Positions 27,537-37,512 of a DNA stretch of 64,000 nucleotides are shown piece by piece. The stretch lies in NCBI RefSeq assembly GCF_009689005.1, contig NZ_AP021879.1:1674001-1738000 (forward strand). The letters run 5' to 3'. The notes under the pieces are model-generated. The model saw nothing but the letters and a program-made list of their open reading frames with translations. It was not told the DNA's origin and did not search any database. Positions within the stretch are counted from its first letter, which is position 1. Each line of letters opens with the position of its first letter. The DNA comes from Desulfosarcina ovata subsp. ovata. Its GTDB lineage: Bacteria; Desulfobacterota; Desulfobacteria; Desulfobacterales; Desulfosarcinaceae. The translations under genes were made by a program, and so were the position numbers.

Positions 27537-29318
27537 TTACCTGTCCGTCAATCTTTTTAACTCAGTAACGACTATTTTTACTATAGATTCCCAATTGTCC
27601 GGAGTCTGTTGCCGGAAAAGTCGCATCGTCGGATACCAGGGAGAATCGTGTTGTTCCATCATCCATTTCCAATCCGCGGCGTATGGCAAAATCACCCAAA
27701 CCGGCTTTCCCATGGCGCCCGCAAGGTGGGCTACCGACGTATCGACGCTGATGACAAGATCAAGGCAATCGATAACAGCGGCGGTATCAGCAAAAGATTG
27801 AAAATCCGGTCCCAGGTTAATAAAGCCTGTCGGCAAATGATCCGCCTGAACGGCATCGTCGCCTTTCTGCAACCCGAAAAGTCGCACGTCCTTAAGGTTG
27901 CAAAGTGGCAGCAGCCTCTCCGCCGGACAGGATCGATTGTTCGCATTGGTTGATTTGGCAGCCCAAACCAGACCTACTTTTAGCTCAGGCCCTTTTGCTC
28001 GATCCACCCAGTCTCTTCGTTTATCATCAGACGCGTACAAATAGGGCACGGTTACGGGAATGGTTTCAAGGGTGGTCTCAAACACCCTAGCCAAACTCAT
28101 CAGTGGAATATACCAGTCATACTCGATATCTGGAGGTGATTCGAACGACATGCTCACCAACGAATCCACGCCGTCAACCGACTTCATCAAATCGAAAAGT
28201 TCGGATCTGACCTCAAAGATTACTTTTCCTCCCAGCGACTTGACTTGCTTCAGATACCTTGCGAACCAGATGGTATCACCAAACCCCTGTTCGCTGTGAA
28301 CGAGAAGTGTTTTCCCGGAAAATGCTCGTCCATCCCATCGACGGCCTTTCAAACAGTGAGGGTAGACCCGCTTCCAGATATCCCTCTTAAAGCGCCACTC
28401 GTATGCGTCCCATCCCTCTTTAAACCTGCCGAGCGATAACAATGAAAGTGACCGGTTGAGCTGGGCATCAAAATGGTGAGGATCCAACATGATCGCCTTT
28501 TCATAATAACGAATAGCTTCCATGGGACGATTTTGATCCTGATGGAATTGTCCCAGATTATGGTAGGCGTCGGCAATGGGTGGATGGTACTCGACCGCCT
28601 TGCGAAAATAGTGGGCGGATCTTTCTTCTCTTTGCTGGGATTGATAAACAAGGCCAATATTGTAGTTTACACTTGTATTATGCGGCGCGAGGGTTAACGC
28701 ACGTTGATATTGATTGAGCGCAAGCTCGAAAAAGGACGCATCCCGATAGAGATTGCCCAAGTTGTTAAGTGCCTCTATCAGTTCGGGTGCCATCGAAATG
28801 GCTTTTTTAAAGCAGGCTTCGGCGGCATCACATTCATCCTGTTGTTGGTATGCCAAACCTAAATTATTGAACAACTGGGGAACTTGCGGGTTGATACGGA
28901 TGGCTTTTTGATAACAAATGACGGCTTGACGACAGTCTCCCCGTTCGCGCAGCAAGTTACCCAGACTGCAAAGTGCTTCAATCATATTGGGTGCAAGCTC
29001 AAGGGCCTTTTGATAACAGTTCATTGCTTCCTGAGTTTTTCCTTCGGACTGTAACGTTTCCCCCAAGCTCACATAAAATACCGGGACATTGTTTTCTAAC
29101 CCGATCGCTCGCTGGATCAGCGACCTCGCTTCTCCCAACGCTCCCTTCTCACGACAAACAAGCCCCATGAGATGAAGTGTATTGGCATGCTCGGGGAAGG
29201 CCTCCAAAATCAGCTGATACAGCTTTCCAGCCCCATCCAGGTCGCCATCATTGTGCATCTTGACGGCCGTTTTAAACATGGTATTCAGGCCACTGGTTTT
29301 TTGTTCTTTCGGACTCAC
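27537..29318 (-). CDS. TPR protein with C-terminal GT9-like domain
   Basis: A 593-residue protein. Residues about 10-290 contain roughly eight 34-residue TPR units (repeating A-x3-Y-x2-A-I-x-L-x-P pattern, for example EAMNCYQKALELAPNMIEALCSLGNLLRERGDC). Then GKTLLVHSEQGFGDTIWFARYLKQV and LVISVDTSVAHLAGAMGKPVWVILPYAADWKWM give the heptosyltransferase/GT9-like two-Rossmann fold. Such TPR-GT9 fusions are common near flagellin or pilin glycosylation loci. GTG start with GGGGA upstream. It is the last minus-strand gene before a divergent 382-nt gap. Confidence 0.83.
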   Translation of the reverse strand: MSPKEQKTSGLNTMFKTAVKMHNDGDLDGAGKLYQLILEAFPEHANTLHLMGLVCREKGALGEARSLIQRAIGLENNVPVFYVSLGETLQSEGKTQEAMNCYQKALELAPNMIEALCSLGNLLRERGDCRQAVICYQKAIRINPQVPQLFNNLGLAYQQQDECDAAEACFKKAISMAPELIEALNNLGNLYRDASFFELALNQYQRALTLAPHNTSVNYNIGLVYQSQQREERSAHYFRKAVEYHPPIADAYHNLGQFHQDQNRPMEAIRYYEKAIMLDPHHFDAQLNRSLSLLSLGRFKEGWDAYEWRFKRDIWKRVYPHCLKGRRWDGRAFSGKTLLVHSEQGFGDTIWFARYLKQVKSLGGKVIFEVRSELFDLMKSVDGVDSLVSMSFESPPDIEYDWYIPLMSLARVFETTLETIPVTVPYLYASDDKRRDWVDRAKGPELKVGLVWAAKSTNANNRSCPAERLLPLCNLKDVRLFGLQKGDDAVQADHLPTGFINLGPDFQSFADTAAVIDCLDLVISVDTSVAHLAGAMGKPVWVILPYAADWKWMMEQHDSPWYPTMRLFRQQTPDNWESIVKIVVTELKRLTDR

Positions 29319-29700
29319 GCCATTATCCCCGTATTTATGCTATTCATTTTTGTCTCATTCCGTCGAAAATATGACGTTGTTATCCAGTTAATTGACATTT
29401 ATGCTGTTTAAGCCAATGTTTTCCTGTCGGTAGTGTGTTTCAGTTTCCAAGACGATGCCGTGATATTGCTCTCCCCATCATCGCGGTCTTTAAGGGTATT
29501 TCTTCATGTGGATTCATGTGTCCCAAGTATGCAATCTTTTGGCCTGAAGCTTGCAAACGATGTACCACAATTACATTGTAGTGACAGATTGATAGTCAAT
29601 GCGTCCGTATGGTGATTTTCCGGTTGCTCACAAAACGCTATGGGTGTCGTAAATTGTTATTTTAACTATTCGTAACAACTCACGTTGAAGGGCAGAAATT
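29319..29700. other. Divergent intergenic region without a gene
   Basis: This 382-nt stretch separates the minus-strand TPR-GT9 gene from plus-strand genes beginning at 29701 and should hold promoters for both. I see a TTGACA on the plus strand near 29393 but no convincing -10 partner at 17 nt, and no operator-like palindrome. No ORF of note. Confidence 0.6.
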
Positions 29701-30363
29701 ATGCTTCCATTGCAGAAAGCGATTCCAGGAGTTGAGGACTACAGTAAAATGAAAATTTTGGGATCGGGGATGAGTATCAACAAGTATGGTTTGAAGGATA
29801 TCTATGAATCCAATGCTTTTTATGTCGTCCTCAACAATTTCGATGTGGTCCAGGGTCTATACAAAATTACTGATTCACCGATATTATTTTTCGCACACGA
29901 TTACCACAGCAATCGATTTGATCGGGTGATCGCCAAGAGTGATAAAAACAAATTGAAGGAATATTTATGGCAGAACAATGTCTATACTTTTCTCCATAAA
30001 AAAAACATCAACCAACAGAACAGCACATCAGAGATAAATTACCCTGCCGATCGGTTGTCGTGGATCAAAAATTTGAAATACTACATAAAATCACAAAGCA
30101 ATATCGAGTATTTCGAGAAATCCACCGATTCCCTGTTGGGTTTTTCGTCAAGCCTGCACTCACCGTTATCCCTGCCCATTGGAAATGATTTCATTGCAGA
30201 GGTAAATCTTTATGGGATGGATCTTTATATATACCAAAACACACTAAAATTTGACAATTCAGAGGTAGGGGCGCATGCGGGCCTCATTTTCAATGCAAAC
30301 CGAATCCTGCTTAAATATCTATCCGGAAAACGTCCGGATCTGAAGGTTGCTTTCTTTAATTAG
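29701..30363 (+). CDS. Hypothetical protein, possible glycosyltransferase-like Rossmann fold
   Basis: A 220-residue protein on AT-rich DNA. It opens MLPLQKAIPGVEDYSKMKILGSGMSINKYGLKDI, where ILGSGMSI resembles the GNGPSL-type loop of GT42 sialyltransferases and DUF115 motility-accessory proteins; NAFYVVLNNFDVV and AEVNLYGMDLYIYQ would be further strands. This resemblance is weak and I would not assign a function. ATG start with AAGGG about 8 nt upstream. It is the first of two plus-strand genes in an otherwise minus-strand cluster. Confidence 0.55.
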   Translation: MLPLQKAIPGVEDYSKMKILGSGMSINKYGLKDIYESNAFYVVLNNFDVVQGLYKITDSPILFFAHDYHSNRFDRVIAKSDKNKLKEYLWQNNVYTFLHKKNINQQNSTSEINYPADRLSWIKNLKYYIKSQSNIEYFEKSTDSLLGFSSSLHSPLSLPIGNDFIAEVNLYGMDLYIYQNTLKFDNSEVGAHAGLIFNANRILLKYLSGKRPDLKVAFFN

Positions 30364-30430
30364 TTTAATCATACTCAATTCACAGTCTTATTTTTTATAG
30401 TTTATGGGAATCAGAAAGGTTTAAAGCAAC

Positions 30431-31105
30431 ATGATATGTCATCACTACAAGTGCATTTTTATTCATGTTCCAAAAAATGCAGGTCAAAGTGTAGAACATA
30501 TATTTATCAATCTATTAGGGCTTAAATGGAAAACTCGTGCTCCGCTTTTACTAAGATATAACGATATGCCGGAACTTGGACCACCTCGCCTTGCACACCT
30601 GATGGCGGATGAATATGTTCGATTTAAATATTTGACGCAAGAAATGTTTGATGATTACTTCAAGTTTGCTTTTGTCAGAAATCCATGGAGCAGAGTGGTT
30701 TCTTTTTACAATTATTTAGGATATAATAAAATATGTGATTTTAAAACTTTTTTAATGAAGGATTTTAAAAATAAAATATTTAAGGAAAAATATTGGTTTG
30801 TCCGGCCACAAAACGAATTTCTATTTTCTTCAGATGGAAGATGTTTAGTAAATTTTATAGGTAAGTTTGAAAACATACAGGAGGGGTTCAATTATGTTTG
30901 TGAACAAATCAAAATTCCTAAAACTCAGTTACTTCACATCAATACATCCTCTAATAATACTGATTGCTTTGATGGAAAAAAAGATAATGGGAAAAAATTA
31001 AAACTGGTTAGATACCAATCTTATTACGACAAAGAATCATTTGAATTTGTATTTTCTATATACAAAAAAGACATAAATATTTTTAACTATAATTTTTTGA
31101 ATTAA
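30431..31105 (+). CDS. Sulfotransferase family 2-like protein
   Basis: A 224-residue protein. CIFIHVPKNAGQSVEHIFINLLG contains the PAPS 5'-phosphosulfate loop (PKNAGQS), and FAFVRNPWSRVVSFYNYLGY is the 3'-phosphate-binding segment; this pairing is typical of Sulfotransfer_2 (HNK-1/chondroitin-type) enzymes. It starts at ATG 30431 shortly after the preceding gene and shares its AT-rich composition. It probably sulfates a sugar in the surface glycan. Confidence 0.8.
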   Translation: MICHHYKCIFIHVPKNAGQSVEHIFINLLGLKWKTRAPLLLRYNDMPELGPPRLAHLMADEYVRFKYLTQEMFDDYFKFAFVRNPWSRVVSFYNYLGYNKICDFKTFLMKDFKNKIFKEKYWFVRPQNEFLFSSDGRCLVNFIGKFENIQEGFNYVCEQIKIPKTQLLHINTSSNNTDCFDGKKDNGKKLKLVRYQSYYDKESFEFVFSIYKKDINIFNYNFLN

Positions 31106-31187
31106 TAATGGCAAGATTAGAAAATAACGCAATTTCAGTTGTCACCAAAACTATGGAAATAATCCTATAAATTATCAATTATACTTA

Positions 31188-31751
31188 TTAAATATCATTA
31201 TTTTTTATCTTATCTAAACAGCAATACTGTAATAAATTTTTTGTGTCTAACCCTATTCTGATTCTTTCAAATGCCGTAATAAAAACTTCCCCTTTATAAG
31301 AAAGCAATGCTTGGTAAGTACTGTTATAGTATTGGAACATTCGTTGAGCTGATGCGTTTGTTTTATTCATATTGCTCTGAACAGCATCAACGACATTTCG
31401 CATGACAAAAACGGTCCGAACCCGATTCATACCAACTATTTCCGAAAGCGTATTCAAGCAATAGACACTCTTTGGATATTTAAGGATTATAGGAGTGTTT
31501 AAGCTCTGCTTATTAATATAATTAATAAACTTTTCGACACTGTTCGATGGTGCTTTGAGTGCTGGAATCTTAATTAACTCAATACAACAATTCTTAAAAT
31601 AGGTATTTTCATATTTGATATATGGGGTCGGTTCATTTTTGCTAATGTCGTACTCTCCTGGGTATGCTCCATTATCCACAAGGAATTTAGCGATACAGGA
31701 TGTTCCGGAGTGATTCATTCCACAAACAATGATTATCGGTGCTTTTTTCAT
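31188..31751 (-). CDS. Sulfotransferase-like P-loop protein
   Basis: I start at ATG 31751, with an excellent GGGAG site, giving 187 residues (MKKAPIIIVCGMNHSGTSCIAKFL...). The upstream extension of the frame to 31883 would overlap the neighbouring OGT-like gene and lacks a good start. CGMNHSGTS is the phosphate-binding loop and VFVMRNVVDAVQSNMN the second phosphate site, as in bacterial sulfotransferases of surface polysaccharides; a nucleotide kinase is a less likely alternative. AT-rich, convergent with the preceding plus-strand sulfotransferase. Confidence 0.68.
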   Translation of the reverse strand: MKKAPIIIVCGMNHSGTSCIAKFLVDNGAYPGEYDISKNEPTPYIKYENTYFKNCCIELIKIPALKAPSNSVEKFINYINKQSLNTPIILKYPKSVYCLNTLSEIVGMNRVRTVFVMRNVVDAVQSNMNKTNASAQRMFQYYNSTYQALLSYKGEVFITAFERIRIGLDTKNLLQYCCLDKIKNNDI

Positions 31752-31854
31752 TAATCTCCCTTTGGTATTCTTAGGCTGTCTCTGATCGCATTTTGATTCA
31801 GCATACAATATGAATTTATTCCTCAACGAAACTATTATTTTATAGTCATTATGT

Positions 31855-34488
31855 TTACCAGCATTTTGCAACCATCTTTTCAAGCGTTTCTTCTAGTTCC
31901 TTCACATTTGAAATGTTTTCAAACAAAATAGATGACTTCGATTCAATCTCTCTGCATATTGAATCTTTCCATGATAAATCGTTCGCCATTCGTATTGCCA
32001 ACTCAACATATTGGTTCATATCGCTGGCAACGCACGTCATGATGTTCATCTGTTTGTAAAAACCGTACGTCAGCCTGCCGGGAAGCATCGGACTGGGCCA
32101 GGTAACAACGGGCACCCCCATGGCAAAGCACTCAAGGCTGGTATTCCCGCCGCTGAAATAAATCGAATCAATCACCGCGTCAGCCATTAAAAAAAGAGCA
32201 ACAAATTGGTCCCTATCCAGTGATGGAATGAAATACACCCTGTCGGTCAGCGGTCCCAAAGTCCGCCGGAACCTTTCTATCAGCAGGGTCTTCCATTGGT
32301 GATACTTCCCCTCCATCAGCAAAAGGATACCATCGTTGTCCCTGCGAAGAATTTCAGCAATGGCGGCATCATGCTCCGGATGAATTTTAAATGGACTCTG
32401 CAGACAGGCGTACAGTTTTGCCGACTCAGGCAATCCGTATTCGTTCCTATTGGGGATTGTTCCTGGCTTTTTGGGGCGATAATAATAGTACCCCGTCGAT
32501 TCCAGCTGGATCAATTCTTCCGTATAATAGTCTTGGGCATTGGCGGGTTCGGATGCGGCATGGGATATAAAGTAATCGATGGTTGGAACGCCTGATGTAA
32601 CCGGAAAACCTTTTTTACATTGAACCGGTGCCATCCGTGAAAAAGAAAGGTAATAGGTCAACGGGTGCATACCGATTTCTGGAAAAAACAGAACATCCAG
32701 CTCACATCCGGCGATGTACTCACGATCGGCTTTCAAATTCTTTTTCAGTATTACAACCTTATCCGCACTGGCGTGTATGGCTTGGGCGGTTTCGTCTGAG
32801 TGGCGATCAAAACGAAAAACAACCACTTCAAATTTTGTTTTGTCGATATTTTCTATTATCCCGCGATAAAGCCGACCAATGGTATGATCACGAAAAAAAT
32901 TACTTAGAAATCCAATCCTGATCTTTCCCGAGACACAGGTCCTTTTTAAGTTAGGCGCGGTCCAGATAAGATCAGGGCATATCCGTCTATAAAAATCGTA
33001 TATTTTATGCCTTAGTTGCCGCTCATCCTCCCTTCCGTGAAGAGCAACAATAAAATTGGAAAGACCGATCTGCTCATTGGCGTCGGCCAAAGTCTTTCCG
33101 GTTGACGCCAATTCGTATAACTCTTTCTCAAATTTCTGGCGGGTATGATCGATAGATGGGTTGGAAGGATAGATGATTGGCAGCAGCATCGTCTTTTTTA
33201 CACGGGCACCCAAATCATCCTTCATCTCCAAAATTGAATCCAAACAGGAATGGGATGATTGGATATCGCCGAGCTCTCGATAAGCGATTGCCAAATTGGT
33301 AAGCGCCGCCTCCGATCGTTTATCGTGCTTGAGGGCCTTTTGGTAATTCAAAATGGCTTCTTCCATTGATTCCATTATTCGGTATGCATTACCAAGGCTG
33401 ATATATGTACTCACCATTCCAGGATCAATGGCCAGAACTTTTTTAAAAATATCGATCGCCTGTCGAATTTCACCTGCTGATAGAAGCACCCTCCCGATAA
33501 GGTATAATGTTTGTGGGTCATTCGGTGAAATCGCATCCGCCCGAGAGAGACAATTTATCGACTTTTCATAATTTTGGTCTCTTAAATAGAGTTTTCCAAG
33601 GTTAATGAGAATAGGAAGTGAATCAGGCTGAACTTCAATGGCTCGCTCATAAAGTCGAATCACCTCTTTTTCATACCCTTGGTTTAACAGGACATTTGCC
33701 AAATTTACATAAGCATCCGAAGACTGAGGAGAAATGGAAATAGCTTTTTTGTAGCACGCAATGGCGCCTTTCACGTCACCCGATTTTTGCGTTGCGACAC
33801 CTAAGTTGTTTATGGCATCGTAAAAGTTCTTTTTTAAGTTAATTGCGCGCCTATAACACATCGAGGCAAGATGGAACTCTTTTTTTTCAAGCCATGCATT
33901 GCCCAGACAAAAATGAAAGTCTTCTCTTTTTCCATCTATTTCAATTGCCCGTTGATAGCATGAGATTGCTTGGTCTACTTTTTTGTTAACCAAGAATACC
34001 TTCCCTAAAAGAGCCCAGGCATCGCCCCATTCGGGATCGATTCGAATCGCATGATTTAAAACATCTTCAGCTTCTTCCCATTTCTCATGATTGACATAAG
34101 TTATTGATAAGTTATATAAGAGCTGAGTATTTGACGGAAATTTCGAGAGTCCTTGCCGATAAACCCGAACCCCGTGATTATAATCACCAGTCTCAAGGTA
34201 GGCGTTTCCCAGATCCAAATAGTAGAGCGGTTGCTCGGGATTCCCGATGATGGCCGCTTGAATCAACGGGATTGCCGCCTCAGCCCTCCCCATATCGTAC
34301 TGTAAAATTCCAAAAAGATGCAGTGCTGCAGGATAGTTGGGCGAAACTGACAAAATATCGGCATACAACTTACCCGCTTTTCGAAAATGCCCGCTTTTGT
34401 GAAGAGTTAGCGCCTTTTCTAACGTGGTTTGAAGGCTTTCATCAGATTCTTGGAAGTGATGAATGTCGATCGTCTCTTTCTTCCCCAT
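31855..34488 (-). CDS. TPR protein with SPINDLY/OGT-like (GT41) domain
   Basis: An 877-residue protein. Residues about 20-430 are some eleven TPR units. From about 515 a GT41 domain follows: KIRIGFLSNFFRDHTIGRLYRGI, LDVLFFPEIGMHPLTYYLSFSRMAPVQC, SPFKIHPEH (catalytic-lysine region) and GGNTSLECFAMGVPVVTWPSPMLPGRLTYGFYKQ. GT41 enzymes transfer GlcNAc or fucose to Ser/Thr of proteins. The His of the conserved N/D-H-P segment is kept, but the NGH motif in the donor loop reads SGG. ATG start with AAGGA further upstream. Confidence 0.82.
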   Translation of the reverse strand: MGKKETIDIHHFQESDESLQTTLEKALTLHKSGHFRKAGKLYADILSVSPNYPAALHLFGILQYDMGRAEAAIPLIQAAIIGNPEQPLYYLDLGNAYLETGDYNHGVRVYRQGLSKFPSNTQLLYNLSITYVNHEKWEEAEDVLNHAIRIDPEWGDAWALLGKVFLVNKKVDQAISCYQRAIEIDGKREDFHFCLGNAWLEKKEFHLASMCYRRAINLKKNFYDAINNLGVATQKSGDVKGAIACYKKAISISPQSSDAYVNLANVLLNQGYEKEVIRLYERAIEVQPDSLPILINLGKLYLRDQNYEKSINCLSRADAISPNDPQTLYLIGRVLLSAGEIRQAIDIFKKVLAIDPGMVSTYISLGNAYRIMESMEEAILNYQKALKHDKRSEAALTNLAIAYRELGDIQSSHSCLDSILEMKDDLGARVKKTMLLPIIYPSNPSIDHTRQKFEKELYELASTGKTLADANEQIGLSNFIVALHGREDERQLRHKIYDFYRRICPDLIWTAPNLKRTCVSGKIRIGFLSNFFRDHTIGRLYRGIIENIDKTKFEVVVFRFDRHSDETAQAIHASADKVVILKKNLKADREYIAGCELDVLFFPEIGMHPLTYYLSFSRMAPVQCKKGFPVTSGVPTIDYFISHAASEPANAQDYYTEELIQLESTGYYYYRPKKPGTIPNRNEYGLPESAKLYACLQSPFKIHPEHDAAIAEILRRDNDGILLLMEGKYHQWKTLLIERFRRTLGPLTDRVYFIPSLDRDQFVALFLMADAVIDSIYFSGGNTSLECFAMGVPVVTWPSPMLPGRLTYGFYKQMNIMTCVASDMNQYVELAIRMANDLSWKDSICREIESKSSILFENISNVKELEETLEKMVAKCW

Positions 34489-34515
34489 ATTTCGAAAATC
34501 CTTTTTACCGATGAG

Positions 34516-36756
34516 CTATTGAACGACATGCATGGTTTTTGGGGCGCTTCCGCTTAAATATCGTTCCCAAACCATACGCAAGGCATTTTCAAAATAGTTA
34601 ACATATCGTTTCGTATCAAATAGGGGTGAAATTAAACGCATTTTTATTATTTTGTTCCTGATCAGCGATAATTTTTGCGGATTGAGGGCCAGGTTGACAG
34701 CAAGGCTCTCATATTGAGCCAAATCAGAGACAATCAACTCAGGAATGTTCATTGTAGAAAGAAAGCTGGCAGAAGTTCGGGCACCAAAATGGTTGCCGGC
34801 TAGCGTAACGACAGGGACTCCGACCCACAACGCATCGGTGGTTGAAGCGACACCATTAATATTGCGGGTATCAAGTACAAGATCGGTTTTGGATAGCCGT
34901 TTAAGGTGATCTGCCTTGGGTAATTTTTCCAAGAAAATGATCCTCTTGGGGTCGAGTCCTCTTTTTTTCGCCAATTTTCTCAGGTTTATCTGTACCCTTG
35001 CACTTTCAGGCATGAACCACAATACACTCTCAGGAACTGTATCGAGAATGTTCAGCCAAACATTAAACAACGTCGGATCTAATTTATAAGCCGAATTGAA
35101 ACAGCCGAAAGCAAATGGCTCTTTTTGCGATTTGTCACTGCAAGGATCGATCTCCACAGGATTGTCGCTGCGGTAGTTATTAACCAGATAGCTATGGGGC
35201 ATCAAAATCAGTTTTTCAGAAAAATAGGGGCGCGTCTGTTCTGGTACAACAATGTCGTCAGCAATCATATAATCGAAAAAATCGGCTCCGGTCGTACCCA
35301 CTAGCCCGAGAAACCGGATTTGTAAGGGCGCTGGCCGGTAGGCACTGATGGCAACTCTTGCGTCTTTGATGAATCCATTGAGGTCGATCAGGATTTGTAT
35401 CTTCTCATGTTGAATCCGCTCGGCAGCACTTCGATCATTCAACATTGATATATCGGCAAAAGAATCACATAAGTCGACAATCCTTTGCTTTTGCGGACTT
35501 TTGTCATCTTCATTTCCCCATCCATAACAAAATATTTCAAATTGGGACCGGTCATAATTTTCTAAAACTCCCAAAATCAAGTCTGCACCTGGATGATTTC
35601 GGAAATTGGCGGAAAGTAAACCGACTCTGATTTTTCGTTGGCCGTTACCGATTCCATTGAAATCGAATTTTAAGGAATTGTTTTCTCTTTGAATGTACTG
35701 ACTCCACGCCCTTGCCACGGTATGGTTCAATTCTGGGTTGTCATGCCGTATCAGGTTTAAGAATACATCTTCGGTAGGTTTCTTCCGGTCAGCGATTTGA
35801 GCATCTGTCAATTGATTGATCATTCGATGATAATCTTCAATTTTATCCCATTGGCATTGCCATAGTAAATGAATGATTAAATGGTTTAATGCAATACCAT
35901 TATTTGAATCCAATTGAACCGCTTTTTCAAGATGATATAGCGCATCGGTTGTACGACCGAGTCGTTTATATATTAACCCTATATTAAGTGTAGCTTCTGA
36001 ATTATTCCCGTTAATATTAATCGCTTTTTTAAAAGAAAAAATCGCATTTTTAAAATCTTCATTTAGCTGTTGAGCATATCCCAAATTAAACCAATTTTTA
36101 TCACTATTCTTATCAAGAATAACAGCTATTTGAAAATTGTTGATAGCCTTTTCAATTTTTTGTATGCCAATATAAGCATTTCCCAAACCAATTCTCATTG
36201 AGACATGATTTGGTTTGTATTTAATTCCTTTTTCAAAGCACTTAATGGCCTGATTAAAATTACGTTCACCTAATCTTATAATACCTAAATTGTAGTAACT
36301 AATCGCAAATGATGGATCAGCTTCAATTGCGGATTCAAACGCTTCAATAGCCTTTTCTTTGTCTTTCGAAATTTGCCATATCAATCCCATATTATTCAGA
36401 GACGACGGATGTCTTGGATTATATAAAATTGCAGACTGATAATGTTTTAACGCCAATCCAAACTTACCTTGTATTTGGTTAAGAGTTCCAAGGTCATAAT
36501 ATATGTCGGCACATTGAGGTGAATATCCAAGTCCTTCAATCAATTCTGATTCTGCGTCTTTATACTTCCCCATTTGTTTGTATACATTACCCAACACTCG
36601 ATGATAGTCTGCATTTTCTGGAAATTGCAGGGTCAATTTTTTTAAACAATCAGCGGCTTGATTAAAATTCCCCAACCGCAAGTGGGCAAGTCCTTCAAGA
36701 TATATACATTGACTATTATTTTCATCGATGCCTTCTTTAATTAATGATAGTGCCAT
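34516..36756 (-). CDS. TPR protein with OGT-like (GT41) domain
   Basis: A 746-residue protein starting at ATG 36756 (GGAG 8 nt upstream); the frame is open a little further, including a TTG at 36777. About nine TPR units precede KIRVGLLSANFRNHPGADLI, ILIDLNGFIKDARVAISAYRPAPLQIRFLGLVGTTGADFFDYMIADDIVVPE, SAYKLDP and NGVASTTDALWVGVPVVTLAGNHFGARTSAS. This is the full OGT catalytic layout. The NH of the first motif is kept, while the donor-loop His is replaced by Val (NGV). The protein begins inside what looks like a TPR helix, so the N-terminus may be shortened; the DNA just upstream is degenerate. Confidence 0.82.
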   Translation of the reverse strand: MALSLIKEGIDENNSQCIYLEGLAHLRLGNFNQAADCLKKLTLQFPENADYHRVLGNVYKQMGKYKDAESELIEGLGYSPQCADIYYDLGTLNQIQGKFGLALKHYQSAILYNPRHPSSLNNMGLIWQISKDKEKAIEAFESAIEADPSFAISYYNLGIIRLGERNFNQAIKCFEKGIKYKPNHVSMRIGLGNAYIGIQKIEKAINNFQIAVILDKNSDKNWFNLGYAQQLNEDFKNAIFSFKKAININGNNSEATLNIGLIYKRLGRTTDALYHLEKAVQLDSNNGIALNHLIIHLLWQCQWDKIEDYHRMINQLTDAQIADRKKPTEDVFLNLIRHDNPELNHTVARAWSQYIQRENNSLKFDFNGIGNGQRKIRVGLLSANFRNHPGADLILGVLENYDRSQFEIFCYGWGNEDDKSPQKQRIVDLCDSFADISMLNDRSAAERIQHEKIQILIDLNGFIKDARVAISAYRPAPLQIRFLGLVGTTGADFFDYMIADDIVVPEQTRPYFSEKLILMPHSYLVNNYRSDNPVEIDPCSDKSQKEPFAFGCFNSAYKLDPTLFNVWLNILDTVPESVLWFMPESARVQINLRKLAKKRGLDPKRIIFLEKLPKADHLKRLSKTDLVLDTRNINGVASTTDALWVGVPVVTLAGNHFGARTSASFLSTMNIPELIVSDLAQYESLAVNLALNPQKLSLIRNKIIKMRLISPLFDTKRYVNYFENALRMVWERYLSGSAPKTMHVVQ

Positions 36757-36861
36757 ATCAAGTTCTCCGGAGGGCAAAGGACTTTTCTCACGTTTAATTT
36801 TTTCTTTTATGTCAAATTAGGCAATCGTTTTACTATTATTATCGACTCGGAAGGAACATCT

Positions 36862-37122
36862 TTATATCATTTCACAAATCATATTTTCGATATGATTGAT
36901 TTGAATCTTGGGTGAATATCTTTTATTAACATACTCGCGGTATCGTTCGGAATGATAATTATCATCCTGAACCATTCGTATCAGATCATCAATATCAGAA
37001 AAGAGACAATCGCTTGGCCACAATTCATCGGCGCCTGGGAAATCGTTGATAAGCGGCCTATATCCCATCATCATTGCTTCCGCAATAGAATATCCAAAAG
37101 ATTCAAACAATGAAGTACTCAA
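36862..37122 (-). pseudogene. Glycosyltransferase (GT4) C-terminal fragment
   Basis: Eighty-six residues that match only the end of a GT4 enzyme: STSLFESFGYSIAEAMMMGYRPLINDFPGADELWP is the donor-binding segment, followed by a short helical tail. The N-terminal 200-300 residues expected of the family are missing. The fragment is joined out of frame to a ceramidase-like N-terminus (20-nt overlap), so this is a deletion scar. Confidence 0.75.
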
Positions 37123-37501
37123 TAATTATATTTGATAACTGCTTGGCGTAGCCTTCGTAAAAGGGACCATATGCTTTTGGTAATTTGGAAAGCGTTCCCG
37201 GTGCATTGTGGGGGTGCGATGCGCTCAGCAAAATGTTTTGCGGCAAAAGTCCCCATTCGGCGGCCTGATGATATATGGTGTTGACGGTCATTTCGTCAAA
37301 GCCAAAAATATCGGCACTAACGATAAGTAATTTTGTGCAATTCGAATCTTCTAGCAAACACAGTTCCATGGATAATGGAATAGCCGCCGCCGTAGCAGAC
37401 CTCGGCCTTTCAAAAAAGCCTTGAAGCAAAACAGGTTTTTCAGGAGATACATTCGGCGTAATATCAAACTGCAGGAATGCACACTTATAGACGGATTCCA
37501 A
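37103..37501 (-). pseudogene. Neutral ceramidase-like N-terminal fragment
   Basis: A 132-residue frame resembling the N-terminus of neutral/alkaline ceramidase-like proteins: CAFLQFDITPNVSPEKPVLLQGFFERP, LLIVSADIFGFDEMTVNTIYHQA and NILLSASHPHNAPG (equivalent to the metal-binding T-H-T-H-S-G-P region). The family is usually more than 400 residues, and this stops just after the metal site. Start is a TTG 11 nt downstream of the TPR gene stop, so it may still be transcribed with it. Confidence 0.68.
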
Positions 37502-37512
37502 AGTCTCTTTTC

